This document shows positions 1 to 5,647 of a DNA stretch of 9,466 bases, one piece after another. This DNA is from Pseudomonadota bacterium (lineage in GTDB: Bacteria; Pseudomonadota; Gammaproteobacteria; Enterobacterales; Succinivibrionaceae): NCBI GenBank assembly GCA_023460615.1, contig JAEWPL010000084.1, positions 1 to 9,466 of the forward strand. Direction: 5' to 3'. The translations under genes and the position numbers were made by a program. The first letter of the stretch is position 1; each line of letters begins with the position of its first letter. The notes under the pieces were generated by a model. The model saw nothing but the letters and a program-made list of their open reading frames with translations, searched no databases and was not told the origin of the DNA.

Positions 1-899
1 CAGAGCCTGTAAAAGAAGATCCTGTACCAGCAGTTTCCGAGCCTGATGCAGAAGAAGATGAAAATGCAGTTCCTACAGAGGAAGAAAAACAAGCTTTAGA
101 GCAGGAAAAAGAAGAAGAACTTCGTAAGGCTAAAGAAGCTCAAGAGCTAAAGGCAAAAGAAGAGGCTGAAGCAAAGGCTAAGGCAGAGGCTGAACAAAAG
201 GCTAAAGCAGAAGCTGAGCGCAAAGCAAAAGAAGAAGCAGAGAAAAAAGCTAAAGCTGAGGCTGAAAGAAAAGCTATTGAAGCTAAAAACAAAATACCAA
301 AGTGTAAGACCTTAAAAGAGCAAGGAACTATGCCTCAAATGGCTATAGCCTTTGATGGCTCTGAGTCTATGACTATACCTTATGGCTCCACTAGTCGTTT
401 AAGTGCAGCTAAAAACGCCGCTGTAAATTTAATCAATGCTACAGATAAAAACGTAAGTATTGGTTTAGTTGAGGTTAATGGTTGTCCAGCTGCTAAAAAT
501 AGAGGTTTTTTCAATGGCTCTGCTCGTAATAGCTTAATTGCAAGCGTTAATAGAATCGATCCTTACCTTTATGATGGTAAGACACCACTTGTTAACGGTT
601 TAAATCAATTAGCAACTATGTTAGATGGTGTTAATGCTGAAGCTGTAGGTATTTTAATCTCTGATGGAGAGGATACTTGTCCTTTTACAAGCAACATGAA
701 TTTGTGTAATGTGGCAGCTAATATCCATAGAGCAAAACCTAAACTTACCATTCATACCATCTTGATTGGTGACAGTATTGATAGTGCAGCTTGTGTTGCC
801 AATATTACAGGCGGTAAAGTATTTAAGCCAAGGGATGCACTTCAAATTCAACAGTTTATTAAAGAAGCAGGCGCTAAACTTAAAAAGGTTTGCGAGTAA
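1..899 (+). CDS. vWA-domain protein with TolA-like Ala/Glu/Lys helix (5' partial)
   Basis: The frame is open from the first complete codon at position 3, so the gene begins upstream; 298 residues are visible. The first ~40 residues are acidic and Pro/Glu-rich. Residues ~40-95 are a charged Ala/Glu/Lys helix like the middle domain of TolA, with five 8-residue repeats. From ~110 comes a vWA domain with a complete MIDAS metal site: D118-x-S120-x-S122, T194 in GKTPL, and D221 in SDGED. Several cysteines, including one next to the C-terminus, would suit an oxidising periplasmic site. An internal ATG at 330 lies only 3 bases after an AAGGA and the helix runs on upstream without a stop, so I treat helix and vWA as one protein. 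vWA domains usually bind protein partners through a divalent metal. It is coupled to the SrfA-family gene (909), whose ribosome site overlaps this stop codon. The ligand is unknown and any signal peptide lies outside the window. Confidence 0.85.
   Translation, partial: EPVKEDPVPAVSEPDAEEDENAVPTEEEKQALEQEKEEELRKAKEAQELKAKEEAEAKAKAEAEQKAKAEAERKAKEEAEKKAKAEAERKAIEAKNKIPKCKTLKEQGTMPQMAIAFDGSESMTIPYGSTSRLSAAKNAAVNLINATDKNVSIGLVEVNGCPAAKNRGFFNGSARNSLIASVNRIDPYLYDGKTPLVNGLNQLATMLDGVNAEAVGILISDGEDTCPFTSNMNLCNVAANIHRAKPKLTIHTILIGDSIDSAACVANITGGKVFKPRDALQIQQFIKEAGAKLKKVCE
165..284 (+). repeat. Five tandem 24-bp in-frame repeats (8-residue helix repeat)
   Basis: Five consecutive 24-base units start at 165, 189, 213, 237 and 261. 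Each encodes a variant of A-E-x-K-A-K-A-E (for example AEQKAKAE, AERKAKEE, AEKKAKAE). Synonymous sites differ between units, so the protein pattern rather than the DNA is being kept. The result is a long, charged single alpha helix or coiled coil, as in TolA domain II, that could span the periplasm. Confidence 0.85.
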
Positions 900-908
900 G
901 GATAAGTT

Positions 909-2528
909 ATGGCAAGCAAATTATTATATAACGGTGATTTAAATTTATATCAGCCAATCTCTGAGGATGCTGTTTTCGTGTATCAAAAGGCATTAGCTTT
1001 TAGAGGGGCTATCTCAAATAGTTTAAGTCAAAGTGCAGATCCTAAAGAAGACAAAATTGAAGACTACTTAGCTATTCCTCGTTTTTCTCAAGACAATCAG
1101 CATGCTGATTGGTTCATTCCTTTTGAGTCTCGAAGATCTGATGGTGAATATGAGATTGTACCTTGGAAACAAGCTTCAGATGATGAGAAGAAAAAAGCAC
1201 TAGAAAAATTAAGAAAATTTAGAACTAAGCTATATGACTATGGTGATTTGCTTGAGGCTAGAGCTTTAAATTCTAATGATCGTCTTTTTGCTCATTTTTT
1301 GGTTGGCAATAAGGCAATTGGACAACAGAACAATGTAACTAATGATTCACTGCAAGATAATCAATCACTAGGGGATAATGATAGAGGTTATACTTTACCT
1401 GCCATTCACTATCCTAGTGAGGATTGCTTATTTATAGTTGATGGCAAGCCTGTAATTACTTTTTGGGGCTTTTTAAAGCGTGGTGAGAGATTATATAGTG
1501 ATCCTTTCTATCGCTTGGAAAAGGAATTAAATCCTAATAAAACTGTAGCAACAGAAAAAGTTGTAGGGGCAGCTCCACTAGGTGCAGCTACAACAGCAAC
1601 TGCTACTACAGTAACTCGCTCTCACAAGTGGTGTTGGCTATTATTGCCATTGTTATTGCTCTTATTACCACTATTATTGTATTTACTATGGTGGTGGTTA
1701 TTTGGTCGTGGATTGCCTTTGTTCAAGGCTTGGCCTGATTTAGGTAATTTCTCCTTAGATCCTAAGTTTAATGCAGATTTAAATTTACCTGATGCGGATT
1801 TGCCAAAGGTAAATTTACCTGATGTAGATTTAGATTTACCTAAGGTTAAAGTTCCTGATGTTGATCTTGATGCAGATGGTGCTGTTGAAGCTCCTAGTGT
1901 TCCAGACGATGCTTCAACAGAGGAGAATGCTCCTGTTGCAGAGGAGCCTGCAGCAGATGAGCCTGCAGCTGAAGAGCCACAAGAGCAACCATCTGATGAT
2001 AAAGCTGAGCAACCACAAGAGCAACCACAAGAAGAGCAGAAGGAAGATCCAAATGCTGTAGAGCCTCCAACCTTAAGTGACGGTGAGGATGAAGATAAGC
2101 AAAATCCTAATGCAACTGTTCCACCTCAGTTATCAGAGGATAAGGATGGTCCAAGTCTTTCAAATAAAGATTTACAAAGTGGTGATATTTCAAAGCTTAA
2201 TGGTGTATGGAAAGTAAATTCAGCAATTTTTGATAAGCAAACTAACAAACCATTGCAATTGCAATACGAATTTAAAGATGGCAAGGGTAGTGCAACTATT
2301 ACTCAGTCTGATGGAGTAAAATGTACTGGAGCTGTAAAAGGCGGTCTTGCAAAAGGAGCTTTAAGCATTAATGCTCAGTCTGAGGCAAAATGTACTGATG
2401 GTTCAGTATATGAAATGCCTAAGGTGGTATGTACTCAAGGTTCTGATGGTAACTCTGATTGTGTATCAACTTACCAAAATTCGAAAACTCAAAAAACAAC
2501 ACAATTCCCTATGAATTTACATAGATAA
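909..2528 (+). CDS. SrfA-family envelope protein
   Basis: 539 residues. I recognise the SrfA family (Salmonella SsrB-regulated factor A) from the order of motifs: LAIPRF...ADWFIPF near residues 55-75, a PW-x-A-x-D-E-x-K-K-A-L-E-K-L segment, and VDGKPVITFWGF near 180-190. One membrane helix follows at ~241-265 (Trp-flanked poly-Leu). Next come an Asp-Leu-Pro repeat stretch (~288-324) and an acidic Pro/Gln/Glu linker. A C-terminal domain of ~110 residues begins at LNGVWKV and carries four Cys, suggesting disulfides. The expected topology is N-terminus in the cytoplasm, linker and Cys domain in the periplasm. AAGGA at 898-902 with 6-base spacing supports the ATG, and coupling to the vWA gene is likely. 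Known srfABC loci place this gene with srfB and srfC; neither is in view. Its biochemical role is not established. The family call is from memory of the motifs. Confidence 0.75.
   Translation: MASKLLYNGDLNLYQPISEDAVFVYQKALAFRGAISNSLSQSADPKEDKIEDYLAIPRFSQDNQHADWFIPFESRRSDGEYEIVPWKQASDDEKKKALEKLRKFRTKLYDYGDLLEARALNSNDRLFAHFLVGNKAIGQQNNVTNDSLQDNQSLGDNDRGYTLPAIHYPSEDCLFIVDGKPVITFWGFLKRGERLYSDPFYRLEKELNPNKTVATEKVVGAAPLGAATTATATTVTRSHKWCWLLLPLLLLLLPLLLYLLWWWLFGRGLPLFKAWPDLGNFSLDPKFNADLNLPDADLPKVNLPDVDLDLPKVKVPDVDLDADGAVEAPSVPDDASTEENAPVAEEPAADEPAAEEPQEQPSDDKAEQPQEQPQEEQKEDPNAVEPPTLSDGEDEDKQNPNATVPPQLSEDKDGPSLSNKDLQSGDISKLNGVWKVNSAIFDKQTNKPLQLQYEFKDGKGSATITQSDGVKCTGAVKGGLAKGALSINAQSEAKCTDGSVYEMPKVVCTQGSDGNSDCVSTYQNSKTQKTTQFPMNLHR
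1770..1880 (+). repeat. Asp-Leu-Pro short repeats in the SrfA-like linker
   Basis: A degenerate repeat encodes units such as NLPDADLPKV, NLPDVDLDLPKV and KVPDVDLDADG, with DNA echoes of aaatttacctgat and gatgtagattta. It sits just after the membrane helix and before the acidic linker. Periodic Leu/Val and Pro with alternating Asp suggest an extended, acidic spacer leaving the membrane. Repeat number could vary between strains. Confidence 0.7.
1921..2052 (+). repeat. Low-complexity Pro/Glu/Gln linker
   Basis: Repeated gagcct, gcagatgag and caagagcaacca words encode EEPAADEPAAEEP and then QEQP/QPQEQPQEE units. The composition is acidic and disordered, typical of a stretchable linker. It joins the membrane-proximal Asp-Leu-Pro stretch to the C-terminal Cys-containing domain of the SrfA-like protein. 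Confidence 0.7.
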
Positions 2529-2548
2529 AAATAAACGAGGAAGTGAAA

Positions 2549-3307
2549 ATGAAAATAGTCAAAGGGTTAGCTATTCTTTCAGTAGCAGTTTCTGTATGTA
2601 TCTCAGGTTGTTTATCAAATAATCCAAGTGAAAATCAACTTAAGAAAAATGAGGTTACCTCTGAAGGTGTAAATGAGAAATTAACCAAAGATGAGGCATC
2701 TTTCTTCTCAAAGTCAGGCGCTGTAGCTTGTGCAACTGGTGCGGCAGTTGGTCTATTAGCTTGTCTAAATGCTAAGGATAAATTAGCTTGTGCTATTGCT
2801 GCAGGTGCTGCAGGTTGTGCTGTTGGTATGACAGGCAACTATGTCTTAGATAAGGTAAGAGAAAATTACAAAAATACAGAAGATCAGCTTGATGCTACAA
2901 AAGCTATTGCAGAAGATGGTATTAAATCTACAAAAGAGCTATATACTGGCATTCAAGAGACTATGAAAGAAGATCAAGCTGAGATCAAACAACTTCAAAA
3001 AGATATTAAGAAGGGTAAAAAGACTCAAGCTGATCTAGAAAATCGCGTTGCTCAAATGGATAAGAACATTGCATTCATTCGCGATAGAATTGAGAAGACA
3101 GACAAGACTCTTACAGATATCAAAAATACTAGAGATGAGCTTAGCAAAGATGTTGCTCAAAAAGGAACTAATTCACAAGCAGCTAAAAAACTTAATGAGT
3201 TAGATGGTAAGATTGCTGAATTAACTAAAACTAAAGCTAACTTAGAATCAGCTCTAATTGATTACTCTAATAAAGTAGATCACACTAAAAAACAGATTGG
3301 TGCCTAA
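2549..3307 (+). CDS. Lipoprotein with Cys-bearing glycine-zipper hairpin and long coiled coil
   Basis: 252 residues from the ATG at 2549. A GTG at 2543 is in frame, but GAGGA at 2537-2541 lies only one base before it and 7 before the ATG, so the ATG is preferred. A lipoprotein signal is clear: KIVKG, hydrophobic core, then lipobox I-S-G-C with Cys21 as the lipidated residue. Residues ~57-97 are two Gly/Ala-rich hydrophobic stretches separated by NAKDK, like glycine-zipper hairpins. They hold four Cys (61, 72, 81, 90), two per stretch. From ~103 to the end is a charged coiled coil rich in Lys/Asp/Gln. Position +2 after the Cys is Ser, not Asp, which favours outer-membrane sorting by the E. coli rule. 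The stop codon abuts the next ATG. No named family is recognised; a structural envelope role alongside the SrfA-like and vWA proteins is inferred. Confidence 0.85.
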   Translation: MKIVKGLAILSVAVSVCISGCLSNNPSENQLKKNEVTSEGVNEKLTKDEASFFSKSGAVACATGAAVGLLACLNAKDKLACAIAAGAAGCAVGMTGNYVLDKVRENYKNTEDQLDATKAIAEDGIKSTKELYTGIQETMKEDQAEIKQLQKDIKKGKKTQADLENRVAQMDKNIAFIRDRIEKTDKTLTDIKNTRDELSKDVAQKGTNSQAAKKLNELDGKIAELTKTKANLESALIDYSNKVDHTKKQIGA

Positions 3308-3796
3308 ATGAAATTCTTAAGATTAGTAGAGATACTTTTACCTGCCATGCTCTTAACAGCATGTACTGCAACTCCAGAAGAGTGCGATCCAACTCGTGAT
3401 CCTGGTTTTTTCAACAAAATCGGTTGTACCTTTTCTGGTAGTTATTCTGAGCGTGTAGAGCAGAAGAAAGTTGCTGTTGAGCAATTACGTCAAGAGCAAA
3501 GGGAAATGCTAGAATCATACCAAGCGCTTGAGGCAAATCGTAGTAAGATGATTAACGATAAAGCTGAACGCAAGCGTCAGTTAGATAAGCTTGATGCAAA
3601 TATTGCAAAAGTTAGATCAAATCTTGCTAAAAAGAATGCTTTAACAAAGGAATATCAGCAAAAGCTAGATAAGATTCAACAAGCAAGTAAAAATGCTCGT
3701 AATCTAGACGATGCAGGTTCATTAGAAAGAGCTGAAAAGCTTAAAAACCTAGAAGAAGACACAAACTCTCTTTTAGAAGCTTTAGCTGATGACTAA
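3308..3796 (+). CDS. Small coiled-coil lipoprotein
   Basis: 162 residues, with the ATG directly after the preceding TAA (TAAATG), so translation is probably coupled; only a weak GGTG lies upstream. The signal peptide ends in lipobox L-T-A-C, making Cys19 the lipidated residue. A short segment follows with two more Cys (26 and 40) framing a DPTRDPGFFNKIG stretch, compact enough for a disulfide loop. From ~48 to ~158 the sequence is a nearly continuous charged coiled coil of Lys/Gln/Glu/Asn/Leu. It is the last gene of the operon and the strong hairpin at 3802-3824 follows the stop by 5 bases. The plan of lipid anchor, short Cys region and coiled coil matches the lipoprotein upstream, suggesting the two work together. 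I do not recognise a named family. Confidence 0.83.
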   Translation: MKFLRLVEILLPAMLLTACTATPEECDPTRDPGFFNKIGCTFSGSYSERVEQKKVAVEQLRQEQREMLESYQALEANRSKMINDKAERKRQLDKLDANIAKVRSNLAKKNALTKEYQQKLDKIQQASKNARNLDDAGSLERAEKLKNLEEDTNSLLEALADD

Positions 3797-3801
3797 ATAT
3801 T

Positions 3802-3824
3802 TAAAAGGGCATTTTGCCCTTTTA
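3802..3824. terminator. Bidirectional intrinsic terminator
   Basis: A perfect 10-bp stem, TAAAAGGGCA / TGCCCTTTTA, closes a TTT loop. The G/C-rich core is flanked by A and T runs on both sides, so it can end transcription from the lipoprotein operon (+) and from ogt (-). On the minus strand the ogt stop codon (3822-3824) is inside the stem. Confidence 0.85.
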
Positions 3825-4319
3825 TACTATAATCAAAGCCCCTTCATGCCTTAAAAGCCACTCCTTTCTCTCTATTCCTGCTGCAAAGCCGACCATCTTT
3901 TGCTTTTGTCCAAGCACTCTGTGACAAGGTATTACTATACAAATTGGATTATGTGAAATTGCACTGCCCACAGCTTGTGCACTCATCTTGCTTTTACCAA
4001 GCTTTAAAGCAACTTTCTTAGCTATCTCTCCATAGGTAGTGGTAGTGCCATAAGGAATTGTAATTAAGCTACTCCACACAAGCTTTTGAAAATCAGTTCC
4101 TTGAGGCTTTAGTGGTAGAGATAAAGATGGCTTATTACCTTTAAAGTACTCCTCAAGATAGTCTTTAGTTTTAGTAAAAATCTCAAGTGGTGCTTCATAG
4201 TATCCTTCAAAATTTGGAGCAAATTTTTGTCCTTCAAAATACAAACCTGAAAGCTCCTTGCCATTGCTTGTAAGCGTAATCAGACCGAGATGTGATGGAA
4301 AGTAAGATTTATATGCCAT
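3822..4319 (-). CDS. ogt: Methylated-DNA--protein-cysteine S-methyltransferase
   Basis: 165 residues, the usual length for single-domain O6-alkylguanine-DNA alkyltransferases. The protein moves the alkyl group from O6-alkylguanine or O4-alkylthymine in DNA onto its own cysteine, in a one-shot suicide reaction. The active site is I-P-C132-H-R in VIPCHRVLG, and the DNA-binding helix-turn-helix lies near 75-120 (TDFQKLVW...IPYGTTTTYGEIA). The C-terminus GFAAGIERKEWLLRHEG is typical. The residue usually described as the arginine finger (RAVG in human MGMT) is Gln115 here (QAVG). No strong Shine-Dalgarno precedes the ATG. It diverges from the unknown gene at 4439 and converges on the lipoprotein operon, with the stop codon inside the shared terminator. 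Ogt rather than Ada, because no Ada N-terminal domain is present. Confidence 0.93.
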   Translation of the reverse strand: MAYKSYFPSHLGLITLTSNGKELSGLYFEGQKFAPNFEGYYEAPLEIFTKTKDYLEEYFKGNKPSLSLPLKPQGTDFQKLVWSSLITIPYGTTTTYGEIAKKVALKLGKSKMSAQAVGSAISHNPICIVIPCHRVLGQKQKMVGFAAGIERKEWLLRHEGALIIV

Positions 4320-4369
4320 AGAAAAATTGCTTTTAAAAATGTAAAAAATTTCTACCGATTATTTTTCAC

Positions 4370-4384
4370 TTCCAGGTTCTGGAA
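4370..4384. promoter_or_regulatory. Palindrome in the ogt / unknown-gene divergent region
   Basis: TTCCAG-gtt-CTGGAA is a perfect 6-3-6 inverted repeat in the short region between the divergent ogt and the gene at 4439. A dyad of this size between divergent genes could be an operator. It does not match the classical gammaproteobacterial LexA box, and no regulator is identified. Confidence 0.35.
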
Positions 4385-4386
4385 CG

Positions 4387-4434
4387 ATCACCTCGTAATA
4401 TGAAATCAAGGATAAAGATTAGTAAAGAGGTGAT
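4387..4434 (+). promoter_or_regulatory. Inverted repeat that can sequester the Shine-Dalgarno site
   Basis: ATCACCTC (4387-4394) is the exact reverse complement of GAGGTGAT (4427-4434), with 32 bases between. The second arm is the ribosome binding site for the ATG at 4439 (AGAGGTGA, 5-base spacing). In an mRNA containing both arms, an 8-bp stem would cover it, giving an on/off control of translation. It could instead act as a DNA operator. No known riboswitch class is recognised. Confidence 0.45.
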
Positions 4435-4438
4435 ACTC

Positions 4439-5323
4439 ATGCAATTACAAGAATTATATAAAGCTTTTAACGAATTTAACAACTTTGAAGCCATCGATTT
4501 AAAGATCCAATTTGCTCTTGATGATGTAAATGACATTTTTGAGTATTTAGATCCTAAAGATCCAATAAAAGAGCTAATTTGTCATAACTTTGAGAACTTT
4601 TCTGATTTGTTACTTCTAGGCAAGGCTGATGTGTTTAGCTGGTACTTCTCAAGTTTTGGAGAGCACACACTTAGACTTAATTTAGTATTGATGGTAAGTG
4701 AGGATTACTTTAATGCCTTAGAGCCATCAGTCATCAACAATGAACCTTCTCCTTTAGGAGATGATCTTGCAAAAGAGGATCCTGAATATGAGGTAACAGC
4801 TTCTGAATATCAAGAATTTAAACAAAAAGAGCAAGAGTTATCTTCCATATTATGTCACTACGCTTTTGATAGCAATGAGTGTGTAATTAAGTTATTTCAG
4901 TTTGATTTAGTATGCCCATCAGAAAAATACCAAGACAAAGTTGTTCACTTAGAGCTAGAGCCTGATCTTAAAGATCTTGTATATGAGCGCGACTTTTATC
5001 GTTTTATCAAAAATAAGTTTTGTAATTGGTTTCAAGGCTGTTTTATCAAAGAATTTAAAGCTGCAGAAGATCTTAAAGATAACGAATTATTTAACACCTT
5101 TAAAAATCTAGCTCCTCAAAACAACAGTATCAACAGTGTGCTTTTACAAGGTAAGTTGTCCTTTGTAATTGAGGTTAGCGAAGACGTCTTTTATATTCCT
5201 TATGAGGTAACAAAAAGAACAAATAAATCGACCTTACGTTATGGCACAAAGCGTTTTTTAGCTAATTACACTCCTGTATATGATGCTGAATTAGGCTGCA
5301 GTTATTGCGCAGTTAGAGATTAA
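4439..5323 (+). CDS. Hypothetical protein, no family recognised
   Basis: 294 residues from the ATG at 4439. An in-frame ATG at 4400 would add 13 residues but has no ribosome site and falls in the loop of the inverted repeat; AGAGGTGA at 4426-4433 with 5-base spacing decides for 4439. The protein looks soluble, acidic and rich in Phe/Tyr/Leu, with no signal peptide or membrane segment. It opens with a helical acidic part, has a Pro/Glu-rich middle (~90-120), and ends in a part with a single C-S-Y-C (287-290) close to the C-terminus. One CxxC alone is not evidence of metal binding. It leads two small acidic paralogous genes on the same strand (34 bases to the next ATG), probably one transcript. 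Codon use and base composition match the neighbours. No catalytic motif is visible and I do not assign a function. Confidence 0.8.
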   Translation: MQLQELYKAFNEFNNFEAIDLKIQFALDDVNDIFEYLDPKDPIKELICHNFENFSDLLLLGKADVFSWYFSSFGEHTLRLNLVLMVSEDYFNALEPSVINNEPSPLGDDLAKEDPEYEVTASEYQEFKQKEQELSSILCHYAFDSNECVIKLFQFDLVCPSEKYQDKVVHLELEPDLKDLVYERDFYRFIKNKFCNWFQGCFIKEFKAAEDLKDNELFNTFKNLAPQNNSINSVLLQGKLSFVIEVSEDVFYIPYEVTKRTNKSTLRYGTKRFLANYTPVYDAELGCSYCAVRD

Positions 5324-5357
5324 CTTTAGTTTATTAAATCAAGAAAAAATAGTAAGT

Positions 5358-5615
5358 ATGGAAATTGATGGTTTAAAAGTACAGTACGTAGGTGATTATG
5401 GGAAGTACAAGGTCTATGCGCCTGCAGAGAATCTTATCATAGGTATTGTATTGTACTTAGAATGTGATGGCAAGATTGAGATCTGCGATCCTTCAACCTA
5501 CGATGAAGTCTCAAAGTATCTTATAGAACACTATCCTCAAGATTATGCCGATGAAGATGATTATGAAGATGAGGATGAGGATGAGGAAGATCTTCAAGAA
5601 GACAGTAGTGAGTAA
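5358..5615 (+). CDS. Small acidic protein A, paralogue of the next gene
   Basis: 85 residues with only a weak purine-rich ribosome site (AGTAAG). The first ~60 residues look like a compact alpha/beta fold: a Y-V-G-D-Y...K-V-Y-A strand pair, then LIIGIVLYLE, then PST-YDEV-x-KYLIEHY. The last ~25 residues are almost entirely Asp/Glu with Tyr, a polyacidic tail. It aligns without gaps over its first ~35 residues with the protein at 5648-5845, sharing KVYA at 18-21, and then with a short gap (PST at 46-48 versus 42-44, YL-x-E after it). No family is recognised. A polyacidic tail can mimic nucleic acid or bind basic partners, but nothing here proves it. Confidence 0.75.
   Translation: MEIDGLKVQYVGDYGKYKVYAPAENLIIGIVLYLECDGKIEICDPSTYDEVSKYLIEHYPQDYADEDDYEDEDEDEEDLQEDSSE
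5550..5591 (+). repeat. GATGAG-type acidic microrepeat
   Basis: Runs of gatgaa, gatgat and three tandem gatgag hexamers encode the Asp/Glu tail of small acidic protein A. Because the unit is 6 bases, slippage would change tail length without shifting the frame. Confidence 0.6.
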
Positions 5616-5630
5616 GTTTTTAAACTTACT
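5611..5630 (+). terminator. Intercistronic hairpin, possible partial terminator or mRNA processing/stability element
   Basis: AGTAAGTTT (5611-5619) pairs perfectly with AAACTTACT (5622-5630), with the innermost pairs probably open as a four-base loop. It begins at the stop codon of small protein A and is followed by a short TTT run and then the AAAGGAG of small protein B. The stem is A/T-rich and the T run short, so attenuation or message stabilisation is as likely as termination. Confidence 0.4.
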
Positions 5631-5647
5631 TTTAAAGGAGCGTACCT

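Noticed and set aside
165..284. 24-base tandem repeats as a CRISPR-like or intergenic repeat array
   Set aside because: The units are directly adjacent with no spacers, are in frame, and vary at synonymous positions. They are coding repeats of a helix.
654..851. Minus-strand open frame inside the vWA gene
   Set aside because: It lies opposite a strongly supported domain (MIDAS residues) and has no recognisable features or ribosome site worth calling.
330..899. A separate vWA gene starting at the ATG at 330
   Set aside because: The frame is open upstream to the window edge with a helix-forming composition, and the AAGGA before this ATG is only 3 bases away. One longer protein is the simpler reading.
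1858..2061. Plus-strand open frame rich in Leu/Gln/Ser inside the SrfA-like gene
   Set aside because: It is the shifted frame of the acidic low-complexity linker; its composition is a by-product of the repeated codons.
2543..2548. GTG at 2543 as the start of the first lipoprotein
   Set aside because: The GAGGA ribosome site ends one base before it, too close; the ATG six bases later has 7-base spacing and gives a normal lipoprotein signal peptide.
2635..2838. Minus-strand Ala/Pro-rich open frame inside the first lipoprotein gene
   Set aside because: It is the reverse reading of the Gly/Ala-rich zipper segment and has no support of its own.
4400..4438. ATG at 4400 as the start of the unknown 294-residue protein
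   Set aside because: There is no ribosome site before it, whereas the ATG at 4439 follows AGAGGTGA at 5 bases.
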